NCBI GenBank assembly: GCA_001949185.1
Contig: BDGG01000006.1
Span: 1,113,657 to 1,177,656, forward strand
Source of the DNA: Ramazzottius varieornatus
Taxonomy: Eukaryota; Tardigrada; Eutardigrada; Parachela; Ramazzottiidae
Direction of reading: 5' to 3'
Length of the DNA stretch: 64,000 nucleotides
Shown: positions 1-12,452 of the stretch, piece after piece
How positions within the stretch are numbered: position 1 is the first letter of the stretch
Layout of the letters: each line of letters begins with the position of its first letter
The notes under the pieces: generated by a model
What the model was told of the DNA's origin: nothing
Databases searched by the model: none
Seen by the model: only the letters and a program-made list of their open reading frames with translations
Made by a program: the position numbers and the translations under genes

Positions 1-1205
1 CTCTGTTGGGGATGAATGCGAAGTTTGTACAGGATAATGGCGCTATTTTCAGCCCTTGCTTATCCCGTCACACGTCACGATATTCAACTGATTGTGTAAC
101 AAGTCCAAGCATAAATATTAGATTTACATGGACCCTTATTCATCAGGACGACACCACCAATTTCCATACTTTCCACCTCCAGCAGACAACTTCACGAGCA
201 GCGCAGTCCAAAAGTACGCCCTTATTACTGTAGAACAGACCTCGTGAATTGTTCTTTAGGTGCATCGCGTTTTTGATATCTGGTCGGCAGTACAAACTAA
301 AATTACCGGCAGTTGTGCAGGTACATTGACCCGATGTGTCCAACCCTTACCGGCCAATTTGGTCTGTTTGTTTTATAAAGAAAATGTTATTTGTGATAGC
401 GGGAAAACCAATTGAGTTTCGATTGTATTGCTTCTCGACTGAAACAATGGCCTAATAAGGAGAGGAAACAAATCAGAAAGGCAATTCGTGTTTGGATTTG
501 ACACTATTGAAGTGACTGGACATATACCCCAACAACCTCGTAAAGCCAAACCGATTGAGAGATAGGCAAATATTCGACAGGCAAAAATCCCCCTCTGATT
601 AACAAAGACATAATTACCGGCCTGACAAGCCGCCATCCGACATACCGGCTGCCAACCTTCAGGCCACTCTAACGACCGATAACAGAGCTTCGATAACCAC
701 ACTGTCCATTGACTGCAATATTTTCGTCCGTAACTTTAAAACACTTAGTTTTTAGGTTTTTAAACCTTCCTGCGGTTCGTGATAAATGTCTTTGAGCAGT
801 ACCAACCAACTTATTGTTCTCTGCTTCTCAATCTGCTTTGCGTTCTCCTGCTTTTGAATGAACAAAGCCGATTACGCAGTAAAGTAGTATCACACATGAA
901 AGAGCACCCAGGCTGTACGCGAATTCCGCTTTCGCGCATTGTTCACTGTCCTGCTGGCTTAACACGGGCTAGCTTTGGCGTCCACGGTTTGTGGAATTAT
1001 TAATGGAATTCGTGCGCTTGGCCTGCTCGCCGTAGATAGCCTGCTGAGCCTCCCGCCAGCGTCATTCCCGAAAGGGCGTCAGAGCTTGGGAAGACGAGGT
1101 GGGCGTTCCCCCTTTTCTGCTGTCAAACTGAAAGCAGCCCAAGCTGCAAGCTCCACCCGCTCCCCTCTCCCTTTTTACAGGTTGCGGCACGCTTGCCAAA
1201 TTGGC

Positions 1206-1213
1206 TATAAAAG
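1206..1213 (+). promoter_or_regulatory. TATA box of left neurogenin-like gene
   Basis: TATAAAAG lies 184 bases before the ATG and is kept in the other arm at 12445-12452, inside a short conserved context (GGCTATAAAAGC, then a GCGCGCG stretch). The surrounding upstream DNA has diverged, so retention of the box suggests a core promoter. Confidence 0.65.
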
Positions 1214-1396
1214 CAAAGCGCGCGATGCTTGCCACGCGACCACTTCAACTTGACGAATAAATCCGACGCTCGAAGCCCATTTCCTTGTCGTTCGCATCGG
1301 ATCTTTTCTGCCACCATTGTCTTGTGATTGGACTATCTCAGGCATTTCGTCTCTTGATCTCCTTATTTTTCTGCGGAGTACGATATTTAACACAGG

Positions 1397-2119
1397 ATGG
1401 CCGAATTTTCAAGTCAGGTACGCTCCGCGGAATCAAGCCCGTCGCATTTTGCCAAGGCTACCACGCCCATGTCACCAACCGAACTTCCCTCCAAAGCACC
1501 GACGATTAAAAAGACCAAGCGTTACAGTCGTCCACGCGTTCGATGTCGCAGTCCTACGGTTATCCAGCGTCTGAAGAAGACTCGTCGCGTCAAAGCCAAC
1601 GATCGCGAGCGGAACCGAATGCACAGCCTGAACCACGCTCTGGAAAAGTTACGGGTTGTCCTGCCCGCGTCGTCCTTCCCGGAAGAGTCCACCAAGCTGA
1701 CCAAGATCGAGACGCTACGCTTCGCCTACAACTACATTTGGGTGTTGACGGAGACCCTGAAGATGAACGGTAAGATGCAAGAGTACGAAGCGGCCGGACT
1801 GCCCAACCCACTGCCCACCCACCACAACCTGGCCAGTGGACACTTTACGGACGCCGAAGTCAAGAACGAGAGCCACCTTGTGGATTATTCCAGCTGGATA
1901 GCTAGTCCGGACAACACAACAGCGTCCTCAGTGTCGGGCTTCGAGTCCAACTCGGACGAGAGCTTCATGAATCTGGATGGATCCTTTGGCTGTGCGGACC
2001 AGCTCGGCGCATTTCCGATGGATATGAACCAGCCCTTTTTTCAGCCGAGTAACCTTTTTTGCGATGAGAATAATGTGCCTTCCTTTCAGCCGTACATCAG
2101 TGCGCCTTTCCCCATGTGA
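1397..2119 (+). CDS. Neurogenin-like bHLH transcription factor, left copy
   Basis: Single-exon gene of 240 aa. The bHLH domain spans about residues 60-120: basic region [17 protein letters not shown], helix 1 [10 protein letters not shown], then helix 2 [19 protein letters not shown], which is the signature of the neurogenin (Drosophila tap) family. Such proteins heterodimerise with E proteins, bind CANNTG E-boxes in the nucleus and specify neural precursors; that role is inferred from family. Loop residues ASSFPEES make the loop slightly longer than in vertebrate neurogenins. An in-frame TAA lies just upstream of the ATG, which fixes the start. The C-terminal third is Ser/Asp/Pro/Phe-rich, like an activation region. 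The centre of the coding sequence is essentially identical, including silent sites, to the copy at 11519-12235, while both ends of the protein differ. No intron is seen, as is usual for this family. Confidence 0.95.
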   Translation: MAEFSSQVRSAESSPSHFAKATTPMSPTELPSKAPTIKKTKRYSRPRVRCRSPTVIQRLKKTRRVKANDRERNRMHSLNHALEKLRVVLPASSFPEESTKLTKIETLRFAYNYIWVLTETLKMNGKMQEYEAAGLPNPLPTHHNLASGHFTDAEVKNESHLVDYSSWIASPDNTTASSVSGFESNSDESFMNLDGSFGCADQLGAFPMDMNQPFFQPSNLFCDENNVPSFQPYISAPFPM

Positions 2120-2862
2120 GAACTTCATAATTTACTTTCTGTAGCATGATCGCAGTTTTGCCTTGTTTCAAATAACCCGTCCAGCAACCCGCACTTGTGC
2201 GGCTATGAGGCAGCAAATGTGTTCAGAGCTTTTGCACATTGTTACTGGCTCCATGTAAAATCATTCGTACGGACTAAAGTGTACAAAGTATACGGTAGCA
2301 AATATTCCCATTTGTAACACTCACAGCCCAACTTAGACCCGTCTTTCGCATTGCAAATCAATTCCGAAGCGCGTCAGTTTTCTGACTAGAGGCGGAACAC
2401 TGGTGAGGGAATGAATAGGAAATCTTTCTAACCCACTGATCTCGCGCGTGGCCGGTGAAGTATCCCTGAATACAGACCGGGGAACAATAGGCCCGCTCGC
2501 CATGTGGTCGCCGCCATCTTGATACAGTACAGGCTTCGCCACATCTCAATACAAAATTTTATCAAAACCAATGCTTTTATAACTTTCTATTCGGCAGTTC
2601 CATCTATCGTTGGCTGGTGCACAACCTGTTACATTTCCACTCCGCCACCTGTGCCTCAATCTATCCCTCTGGACTTCCTCTTTCCTCCCTTTTAGTCAAC
2701 TCTAATCTGGACGCAGTAAAATCAACGCTACAAAGTCTGGCTAATAACCACAGACCGCGTCCAAAGTCACCTGCCGAACCATCCAGCAAATCCAACGTTC
2801 AATTCCGCCATTTAGATTTGATTCCTGTTTATGCTTTCCCTCTTGTTCTCTCCCACATTTTC
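2120..2862. other. 3' flank of left bHLH gene, no gene seen
   Basis: No coding signal. Around 2520-2660 the sequence matches 10995-11125 of the other arm in inverse orientation, with scattered differences. It includes an E-box CACCTG at about 2646 (CAGGTG at about 11001 in the partner), a possible bHLH autoregulatory site. Elsewhere I see nothing. Confidence 0.4.
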
Positions 2863-3010
2863 CTGCGGAATGTGGCGCGGGCTTATCAGGTAATCTAACA
2901 CCCGTCAATCGTGACGGACCATGTCCATTCACCAGTAATCAAAAGCGAGACCGAAGACGCAAGTGACACCGACTGCATTCAGCAGGTCGACGAAGCTTCT
3001 TATCAGATTC
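2863..3010. promoter_or_regulatory. Conserved non-coding block, left copy (candidate enhancer)
   Basis: About 148 bp that are nearly identical (roughly one difference) to the reverse complement of 10634-10780, while flanking DNA on both sides is diverged. It starts near GCGGAATGTGGCGCGGGC and ends at CTTCTTATCAGAT. It has no ORF. It lies about 750 bp downstream of the bHLH stop codon in both copies. Conservation may mean an enhancer, or simply a recent conversion tract. Confidence 0.5.
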
Positions 3011-3775
3011 CCCAATAAATCTCATTGGCTTTTAATTGTTGTTAATTGACTTCCGGCATTTCGGTGGTGCACGTCATTTAGAGACAAAAAATCCCTAGGA
3101 CCCGTGATAGTGATCGTCGTAAATGGGCTTATGTACTCTACTTTATTGAATGAGGCAATTAGTGGCAGACAAGCAATAAATCTTACTCTGTCGGACCAAA
3201 GCTTCGAATTATCCACCAGACCCCGTGCACAAAAATCAAAACTGACACTGGGTTCGGCAGCTGGACATTCGGGGTAGATTCGGCCTCCAATGTATCATCA
3301 TTCAGTAAACCGCTGACAGCGGCTTGGGCCTTCATCTGCTGAACGAACGGCGGACTACGAGAAGTTGATTATTGTTCTTGAAATGGGGTGATCAAACCGT
3401 GATGCAAGAAGAGAAACAAGAATGACACGCTGTAGCATTACATGGGGGGATAGCTTAATTAAAGAGAAGAAAATGACGCTCGCGTCTTGTGTCAGAATAA
3501 CAAGCTGCACGCGAATGACAAAATAATCACTGCTGTGGACGGAATATTACATTTTGAACCTGTCGACTGGTTAATTTAGTAAAATATGAGCACTTCCCCG
3601 AGGAGCGTCTGCTGTAATGTGCAGTGTGTCTAAATGCTGCCCCTTTGGTTTTCGTCGATGTTGGGTACATGGCTGCGAATTTATCGTGTATTGTACATGC
3701 CACAAACTAGACCCTTTCTGAACTTTGCTTCTGAGGGAAGAGCTCATGGTTTTTGCCCCAAAATAACGGCAGACA
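3011..3775. other. Diverged part of left arm, no gene seen
   Basis: Weak similarity to the partner arm continues to about 3090, then becomes hard to follow. No spliced or unspliced coding potential recognised. Confidence 0.4.
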
Positions 3776-5460
3776 GAAAGACTAGGCTTGAAGATTGATG
3801 AGTACAAACAATAGTGAAAAAGCCGAAGCGGAGTTGAACTGTGTGGTATTTCTTCCATTCGAGTGATTACAGTGTCTCAATCAGCGGAGACACAGAAAAT
3901 GAAGTGCAGTTTAATTTTATGCACTGATCAGGGTAGCAATTAGTGCTGAGCCGCCCTCATTAACCTCAATAACCTCTCCTGGAATAAATGGAGATAGGCA
4001 ATGGACGACGGCCGGCGCTACACTGAACTCGTCCTCTTATGATTGTCGCACCGTGTCTTGAAGCTTTTTGACGATTGCTCAGGCGAGTGAAAATCATTTC
4101 ATCACAGATTAATGACAGAGAATGGAAAGTGTGCATATGATTAACAATGCAAACTGGGCCTTGTTCCTCTATTGCCCACCTGCTCCATACTCGGCACACG
4201 GGTATATATGGCCTTAAAGTATCTTTGGTGTCCTTGTGTTGGGCACTGCTTATATCTCGGCCGTCATGCGATTGCGTTGATTGCAAATACGAAGGACTCA
4301 AAGGCAGTCGGCCGATCGAAGTGTGCCTTCCATCCAGCAAAATCAACATTCACTTCATCCAGCCCTAAAACCATAAACTTTGATCCATGGCTCTCATGCA
4401 ATCGTCATCACTGCAATCGACGACTTGAAGCATACCCGTGCCTGGCTTCTTCCTGCGAAAGGTCTGACTAAGCCTGCATTTCGTCATGTTCTCCTCTTAT
4501 GATTTTCCGAAGCTTTTTTCTCTGGAAAGACCGCATCGAATACTTTTCACCATTGTTTCGAAGTATCTTCTTAGCGCATTGACTCTTGTCCTGTGGTGGC
4601 CGACCATTGTCCGTCTGCGGCATTATTGCTGGCTAATCTGAGCGTGTTATCTCCCGCCTGGTCAAAACATGACGCAACTGGCGATTCCCCTCTGCAGTGT
4701 AATGCCACCAACAGGGAAGCGCGCCGCTCTTTTGTTTGCTCTGCCTCTTGAACCAGACAAGGACCATCTTCTCCTTTCGCTCCTTACGCAATGTAATGGA
4801 TTGCTTCACTGGTCCGGAATTACCCATTTCAACGCAATGATAATTACGGCTGCGGACAAAAGAGCTACCTTTCACTTGCGAGCCTCGAGTTGTGTATCAA
4901 GTAGACGACGACAGACGGTGCTTGTTACAAGGTGTTTCATTTCGCTCGTCTGTCCTCCGTAACTTCCTTCAATCAGCTCAAGTGGACAATGGTCAGCGCT
5001 GTCCTGAAGAAACCTCTTTGCGGCAAGACAGAAGACGGTTTCCAAGGATACTCTCCTCCCAGTTTACCTCGACTCTTCATTCCAAAATGAATCGGCTTAC
5101 AAGCTGGTTGTTAAACAAGACATAACAATCATTGCCGTCAACGCTCTATTTATCCGTTTGTAGTCCTCCAATCAGTCTACGTCAACCGAAGCAAAGCATT
5201 TCATTCGAACAGCTATAAACGAAAGAATTCACTCAGAGGCGAGCAAACATTCGTGAAATCCAATCCAGTTTTCCGCGGAAATTAAGCAGGATAACCGAAC
5301 AACGACATATATCCTCGTGAAACTCCGCTGTACTATCAATATCAAATTGACATGATGTGTTACAAAAAGCACTGAAAAAGCTTGCATGAAGTCACAGGCA
5401 AACTGCCAAATTCAGAAGCGCGACTTACGTAGTTGCTGATACTGAATTTCCAAATTTTCA

Positions 5461-5620
5461 GCCCATTAAGCAGCGCTTTGACAGTGAAGAACTCCAGCCG
5501 TCAAGTGGACACAAGCCGAAGGGCATTATCAAACCATTAGCCGTCTATGCAAATACAAAATGGGCAATGCATGACTGCAATTTCAAAATGGTACTTCATA
5601 TTCGTCAACTGACACCAAAA
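5461..5620 (+). repeat. Dispersed repeat, copy 1
   Basis: About 160 bp, direct-repeat match to 14781-14945 (shared stretches include CCCATTAAGCAG, CATTAGCCGTCT and GCAAATACAAAATGGGCAAT). One copy lies in the palindrome spacer, the other just outside the right arm. Identity of the element is unknown. Confidence 0.7.
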
Positions 5621-6133
5621 TCAGTGAAAAGAGCGTGATTGCGACGTCCGAGCTTCTACGTAGCCTGAACTCGAGAAAGAACCGCCGAAGGGCTTCTGAG
5701 ATTTCGTTCGCTTCCAGACTGTCGGCTTCCGAAGCGGCGCCAACGTCGCTGTTGTGCTGACGATGCGCTCTCCGTCACCCGGTAACACAACGAACACAAC
5801 AGGGGAAATATCGAAACGATCCCTGCGCAACCCGATTAGACCACTCGACGCCAGCATTGAAAGTACTTTTCTTGGTCATATCCGTTATTCACCCTGCCTT
5901 TTTCCATCATTTTGTGTGTTGAACGCTGGGATGTACTTTAATATTCACGGCCTTCAGCCATGTTGCTTCTTCCTCGTGGCCCATGGGTTTTTGCACTTGC
6001 GTTCAAACCCGCTACCATATCTTGAAATCTCATACCTCGGCTTGCAATAATGGTTGGTATTAAATGGTTATCAGCCTCATTTGTGAAGTTAAGGAAAAGC
6101 TATTCGCAAGCTGCTAATAAGCGATTGCACAAT

Positions 6134-6217
6134 GTTGAAAGTGCATCCCTTCCGGGGCATAGCTTACAGTTCACCAAACCAATCAAAACATTGCACCGGA
6201 AGGGATGCACTTTCAAC
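6134..6217. repeat. Perfect 22-bp inverted repeat (hairpin)
   Basis: Arms 6134-6155 and 6196-6217 are exact reverse complements (GTTGAAAGTGCATCCCTTCC and two more bases) separated by a 40-base loop. Outside any recognised gene. It could be the end structure of a small transposon or a transcribed hairpin. Confidence 0.8.
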
Positions 6218-9200
6218 ACTGTAGTATTGCAACGAAACCGCATTCACTCCATTCCAGTGATGGCTTTTCGGACGGTCTCCTGCGCAGCGACCGATCTTTC
6301 TTGTGGGATTACCGCAAATCGGTCCCCAACCATCAGCCGTGTGATGCCTTGTTTTTCAAGTACCGATTGAAACTGTCGGCCTGGGGATGCCCAGACAGAA
6401 GTGATCGTGCCATTTTTATCCATATTATAACTTTCTTGCAAAGACTTTACTGCGGTCTCAAGTCAATAAAAAACTACTCCGGCCCGTTGTCGCTCATCTT
6501 TTGCTCATTTTGAGTCTATATCGCACCCCATTCGCAGTAAGATGCGCAATAACTACATATGACTCAAAGAGAGATACCGCGCCGAAGAGATTGCATCACG
6601 CGCAGAGCATCTTGCGGGAAGTTTAGCACCTCGTAAGCTTATGGGAAAAAGGATGAGTCTCTGTGCAAAGTTACCAAATAATTTTTGTTTCTAACGCTTT
6701 TTCCCGCCAGAGTTTTGTAATTGAGGGGGGGGGGAGTTCAGAGCTTGGCATGTCCAATCAGACTATCGACGCGCCTCCACTAAAGTCGCGCTGATAACCC
6801 TGTCTTGATATGGCTGTAAAATCATACGCACCGTCAGTTTGAAGGCTTTTCCCATCTCAAAACCTGAGATTTCTGTTTTAAGGACAAACGCCGACACTGT
6901 GTTGCGACCTAAGTAAATATGTAGGCTGATACTCACAATTTCTAAACTTTGAACCAGACATGATACTCGATTTTGGACACTAAATTACTCTTCCGAAGGG
7001 GAATTCGCGCAGTCGAGGATTGTCATTACGAGGGGCGAAATTCCTTTTTCGGAAACGGTGGTCAGAACGTCGACCTGCAGCCTGGTGAGCTCTGTGATTA
7101 CTTTGCTGCTAAATGACACCCAGGTTTATGGAAATCTTAGCTTTTAATGGATAACTGTCGCCAGCAGTTTGTTGCTGGGAAACAAACCAAACTTCCTGTT
7201 GGTTTACTCTAGCTCGATCGAAACTTGAATCATCACTCGATTCACGCTTTCCAGCTGTCTCCCATCCAAAGCTGTAGTCCCCACAGACAATGCGAAAAAC
7301 TGAGATAAATGATGGAAAATTGACATGAAAAAGAGTCCGCAAAGACGATTATATACAGTGGCTCCTTGAGCGGTGTCTTCTTCTGGTACGGTTCAGCAGT
7401 GTCTTATAGTATAACGTCTCAGAAGCGGAGTTGGGTTGCGGACCAAACTATGCACAGCTTTCGTAAGAGTGGAATGATCCAGAAATTAATTTCATTTAAA
7501 TCTCCAACACCCGCGACCGCCTCTCGCGAGAATACCCGCTCCAGCATCCAGCACGAGACTGCATATCGTGAGCCTGTTGCTGCTCACCTCCGCTGGCCGC
7601 GCCTGGTGAATTTATCCGGCTTGATCAGGCATCTTTTGAAAATGAGCCGCTCGGAAGAATGTCTCACATTACGCAATTACTGTCCACTTTGTTCTTTGTT
7701 TCATCACAAGTTAACGAAGCTAGTATACAACCGCTGTGAAATTTATATCGAGTCTTCTTCTCACATCGGTTTGAACTTGGTCCTTGCAGGCGAAGAAGTT
7801 TCGAAAATTTCGATGTCGATCACTGATTTCTTAGCGCCGAAGAATGGAACTACTGTGGTTTTCTCGGACGGACAATGATGCAAGGCTCCGTAATGGCTGA
7901 CGCGTCAGCAATCAGCAAGTCATTATAATGTCAACGGAATGGGTGAAAGGGAGATATTACGGGTAAAGCTTACCGCATTACGGAAGATGGCTTATCGGCT
8001 CAATGACAGAATCCATTTTCTGTCTCCTTTGTACAAAGGACAACTGTCTGTCGCTTTTGCATATTTGTCTCTTGCGTCACCTGCAGGCTAAGTGCCAGAC
8101 ATGCTTCTTCACGCCTTACTGACGTCGAACTTCGCGGGACTCACGGACCGACTCGAGGGTCCTTACAGGCTTCACACAGACAGTTGTACCTAAACTGCCA
8201 CCGAGGACATCAAGTGTAGACCCGGATAAACCATCTACATATTCAACTGCAAGCCTCCTCACAAAAACATGTTAGGTGCGTACTCCTTTACTGCACACCT
8301 AAATCAGAATGTTGATCGGATTTCAGGTTTGTTTGCACTACCGGCATTCAATGGATTATTTTCATTGTGACTGCTTGATGAAATATTTTCCTTTACTCAG
8401 TTGTTCCGACCAAGGAATTCAAAACAGGAGGAACGAGTCAATACAACAGCGATTGTAATGTCTTGTTTAACAATCAGCTTGTAAGCCGATTCATTTTGGA
8501 ATGAAGAGTCGAGGTAAACTGGGAGGGGAGTATCCTTGGAAACCGTCTTCTGTCTTGCCGCAAAGAGGTTTCTTCAGGACAGCGCTGACCATTGTCCACT
8601 TGAGCTGATTGAAGGAAGTTACGGAGGACAGACGAGCGAAATGAAACACCTTGTAACAAGCACCGTCTGTCGTCGTCTACTTGATACACAACTCGAGGCT
8701 CGCAAGTGAAAGGTAGCTCTTTTGTCCGCAGCCGTAATTATCATTGCGTTGAAATGGGTAATTCCGGACCAGTGAAGCAATCCATTACATTGCGTAAGGA
8801 GCGAAAGGAGAAGATGGTCCTTGTCTGGTTCAAGAGGCAGAGCAAACAAAAGAGCGGCGCGCTTCCCTGTTGGTGGCATTACACTGCAGAGGGGAATCGC
8901 CAGTTGCGTCATGTTTTGACCAGGCGGGAGATAACACGCTCAGATTAGCCAGCAATAATGCCGCAGACGGACAATGGTCGGCCACCACAGGACAAGAGTC
9001 AATGCGCTAAGAAGATACCCCGAAACAATGGCGGAAAATACAATATTCGGTCTCTTCTGCGCAACAAATGTATTGCAGTTTTAGGTTAAGAGAACCAACT
9101 TGAGCGTGATCATGGTCCAACAAAACCTTCAATTTCAGAAGGAACATGCTTTGGGCCCTGGCACGCTTTGAATTCTCGATTGCGGTACTGCCGATAGATA

Positions 9201-10633
9201 ACAAGGACAATGGTTTAAAGTTTATTCTTTTAGTACTGGATGAAGTCGCTGTTGATTTTGCTTGATGAATGCCAAGTTATCCTGTCGGTCGCTCCGTCTC
9301 CGGCTAGTCATATTCGTGTTCAGTGCAACTGACGGCCGAGCAAAGCTCGAGTGCGATAGCAGTGACTGAAAAGTGCATACAGTACACGCTATGGATATTT
9401 TAAGGCGATATGCACGTGTGTTGAGTGCTGAGCAGGTGGGCAATAGAGGAACAAGGCCCAGTTTGCATTGTTAATCATATGCACACTTTCCATTCTCTGT
9501 CATTAATCTGTGATGAAATGATTTTCACTCGCCTGAGCAATCGTCAAAAAGCTTCAAGACACGGTGCGACAATCATAAGAGGACGAGTTCAGTGTAGCGC
9601 CGGCCGTCGTCCATTGCCTATCTCCATTTATTCCAGGAGAGGTTATTGAGGTTAATGAGGGCGGCTCAGCACTAATTGCTACCCTGATCAGTGCATAAAA
9701 TTAAACTGCACTTCATTTTCTGTGTCTCCGCTGATTGAGACACTGTAATCACTCGAATGGAAGAAATACCACACAGTTCAACTCCGCTTCGGCTTTTTCA
9801 CTATTGTTTGTACTCATCAATCTTCAAGCCTAGTCTTTATGTCCACCATTTTTCCTGGTGATTGACGATGACCTCTTCTCCTACGAACAAAAGTCGAAAG
9901 GTGCATGTGTTATTTTTTTAGTCCACCATACCATAAATCTGCAGCCATGTAGCCGACAAGGACGAAAACAAAACTATCGTGCAGTGTAAGCACACACCGC
10001 ATATTACAGCAGACGTTCGAGAAGGAAGTGCTCTTCCTGTGAAACTGACAAGTTGACAGGTACTAAACGCAACATTTTGTCCAATGTAGTGATTAGCATG
10101 TCCTTTGGTTCAAGCCTGTAATTTTGACGTAAGACGCGAGCGTATCATTTGCTCTGTAATTTAGCCATCTCCTCATATAACGCTACAGCGCATCATCCTT
10201 GTTTTCCCTCTTTGCGTCATGACATCTCAAGAAGGGTAATTAACATGTCTCACTCTGCCTCCCAGCTGCAGGTAAAGACGCATGCGGCTGTCAACGATCT
10301 ACTTAAGCATGACACATCAAGAAATAAATCTAGCTTAAATATTCAGCTAACCTAGCCATACGAATACTAATGTGTAGTACGAAGTCTATTTTTTGTGCCA
10401 GTAATGAGGAGGCGATCGCAGCAAGTCCGACCAAGGCTCTGTGGCCGGTCCTTGCCCGACAGAGGAAGTTTTATTGCCCGTCTGCCAATGATTGCCTCAT
10501 TCAGTAGAGTGAGCCCATTCGATGCGATCACTATCACGGGTCGTGAAAAAAAATTTTCTATCTGAACAGACGTGCGCTACCGAAATACCGAAAGTCAATT
10601 AACGACAATTAAAGACCAATGAGGGTTAATGGG

Positions 10634-10780
10634 GTATCTGATAAGAAGCTTCGTCGACCTGCTGAATGCAGTCGGTGTTACTTGCGTCTTCGGTCTCGCT
10701 TTTGATTACTGGTGAATGGACATGGTCCGTCACGATTGACGGGTGTTAGATTACCTGATAAGCCCGCGCCACATTCCGCG
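10634..10780. promoter_or_regulatory. Conserved non-coding block, right copy (candidate enhancer)
   Basis: Inverse partner of 2863-3010, about 740 bp downstream of the right bHLH gene. Flanks diverge on both sides. A further 70 bp on the distal side are moderately similar. Confidence 0.5.
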
Positions 10781-11518
10781 GGAATATCTGGGGAAGAAGA
10801 ACGGGGGAAATCTGAAGAGGAATCAGAGCTAAATGTGAAAGATGAATGGAGCATTTGCTGGCTGGTTCAGCAGGTGATTTTCGACTCGTTCTTTCATCTC
10901 TCAGCCAGATTTGGCAAGCGCCAATTTTACTACGTCCAGATTAGAGTTGACTAAAGGGTATGAAAAAGGGAGTCCAGAGGGATAGTATACAGTGAGGCAC
11001 AGGTGGCGGAGTGGAAATGTGACAGGTTGTGCACTAGCAAACGATATCGATGGAACAGAATGGAAAGTTATAAAAGCCTTGCCTCTGATAAAAATTCATA
11101 TTGAGATGTGGCGAAGCCTGCAGTGTATCAAGATGGCCCTGACCACATGGCGAGCGGGCCTATTGTTCCTCAGTTTGTGTTCAGGAATATGGCACGGGCT
11201 ACGCGCCAGATCACTGGGTTAAAAAGACTCCCTTTTCTGTCCCTCCTCTTGTTCCGCCTTTACTTCAAAATTCACGCCTCGGGTTTAAGTTTCTACATGC
11301 GACAGACGGATCAGTTGATCGAACTGCGAGTTTTTGGAATTCACAGCAGATTATATATTTCTCGAAGTGTAATGTCCGTTTACTGCGCATGAGAAATTTG
11401 ATTTGCAGCCGAAAATCATATTCAGAGATCCCGAAAAAGTCAGATTGTAAAGCACTGCGCAAATGTGTTTGATGAACGGGTATGCCTATAACAAGATCAA
11501 ACACTTCAGTCCGTTTTC

Positions 11519-12256
11519 TCACATGGAAAAAGGCATGTACGGCTGATAAAAAGGCACATTGTTCGCGTCGTAAGGAAGAATACTCTGTTGGGAAAAAGGC
11601 TGGCTCATATCCATGGGGAATGTGCTGAGCTGGTCCGGAAAGGGAAATATTCCATCCAGATTCATGAAGCTCTCGTCCGAGTTGGACTCGAAGCCCGACA
11701 CTGAGGACGCTGTTGTGTTGTCCGGACTAGCTATCCAGCTGGAATAATCCACAAGGTGGCTCTCGTTCTTGACTTCGGCGTCCGTAAAGTGTCCACTGGC
11801 CAGGTTGTGGTGGGTGGGCAGTGGGTTGGGCAGTCCGGCCGCTTCGTACTCTTGCATCTTACCGTTCATCTTCAGGGTCTCCGTCAACACCCAAATGTAG
11901 TTGTAGGCGAAGCGTAGCGTCTCGATCTTGGTCAGCTTGGTGGACTCTTCCGGGAAGGACGACGCGGGCAGGACAACCCGTAACTTTTCCAGAGCGTGGT
12001 TCAGGCTGTGCATTCGGTTCCGCTCGCGATCGTTGGCTTTGACGCGACGAGTCTTCTTCAGACGCTGGATAACCGTAGGACTGCGACATCGAACGCGTGG
12101 ACGACTGTAACGCTTGGTCTTCTTCGCCGCCGGAGTTTCAGAGGATGGTTCCATGGCTGACATGGGCGTGGAACCTGTCAGAGTATGTGGAAGACCCGTT
12201 TCTGCCGCTGATAAATCACTCGAATATTCAGCCATGCTGGAAAGACGGTAGTCCAC
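11519..12256 (-). CDS. Neurogenin-like bHLH transcription factor, right copy
   Basis: 245-aa intronless paralogue of the 1397-2119 gene. The bHLH and following roughly 100 residues are identical to the left copy. The first about 45 residues differ and so do the last about 45. The first in-frame ATG is 12256, but the ATG at 12235 (MAEYSS) aligns with the left protein's start (MAEFSS) and is a likely alternative start, giving 238 aa. Function is inferred as for the left copy: nuclear neural-specification factor binding E-boxes as a heterodimer. Each copy has its own TATA box, so both may be expressed. The divergent ends suggest that only the middle has been homogenised. Confidence 0.95.
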   Translation of the reverse strand: MDYRLSSMAEYSSDLSAAETGLPHTLTGSTPMSAMEPSSETPAAKKTKRYSRPRVRCRSPTVIQRLKKTRRVKANDRERNRMHSLNHALEKLRVVLPASSFPEESTKLTKIETLRFAYNYIWVLTETLKMNGKMQEYEAAGLPNPLPTHHNLASGHFTDAEVKNESHLVDYSSWIASPDNTTASSVSGFESNSDESFMNLDGIFPFPDQLSTFPMDMSQPFSQQSILPYDANNVPFYQPYMPFSM

Positions 12257-12444
12257 ACAGCGATAGGCAAATAGATATACAAAAATCTCAAGATACAGTA
12301 GTCAAGTGACGCAAAGACTGGGAGGATGCGGTGCGGACGACGGGGATAATACAGTAAGGTGAAGTCAGCTAGCGCCTTCCAGATTTGTTCGTCAGGTTGA
12401 AGTGGTCGCGTGGCGTTTACATGACAGGCATCGCGCGCGCTTGG

Positions 12445-12452
12445 CTTTTATA
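12445..12452 (-). promoter_or_regulatory. TATA box of right neurogenin-like gene
   Basis: TATAAAAG on the minus strand, 189 bases before the first ATG. Counterpart of 1206-1213, with the same GGCTATAAAAGC context and a GCGCGCG run just downstream. Confidence 0.65.

Larger units (their letters stand above)
1..5127 (+). repeat. Left arm of a large inverted duplication
   Basis: This arm matches the reverse complement of 8456-13789. Identity is patchy. Near-identical blocks are 1-697 (with 13095-13789), about 1512-1985 (with 11645-12118, the bHLH coding core), 2863-3010 (with 10634-10780), about 3776-4178 (with 9437-9838) and about 4557-5127 (with 8456-9020). The coordinate sums of paired blocks stay near 13,580-13,790, so order and spacing are kept. 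Between blocks the arms are still alignable in places but clearly diverged. The arm reaches base 1, so it may extend beyond the window. Apart from the bHLH gene I see no convincing gene in it; ORFs around 373-702, 4147-4471 and 4633-4962 are short, and the same ORFs recur in the other arm only because the DNA is duplicated. Confidence 0.9.
5128..8455. other. Unique spacer of the palindrome
   Basis: Sequence between the two inverted arms. It holds a dispersed repeat copy at 5461-5620, a perfect 22-bp hairpin at 6134-6217, and a G-run at 6725-6734. Short ORFs such as 7366-7878 (170 aa) have no recognisable domain or homologous counterpart. No rRNA or tRNA gene seen. Confidence 0.5.

Noticed and set aside
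4633-4962. ORFs duplicated in both arms (e.g. 4669-4962 and 8619-8912) as conserved genes
   Set aside because: Overlapping ORFs on both strands are kept equally, so identity reflects DNA conversion and not protein selection.
7366-7878. 170-aa ORF in the palindrome spacer as a gene
   Set aside because: No domain, no promoter or splice support, and composition like neighbouring non-coding DNA.
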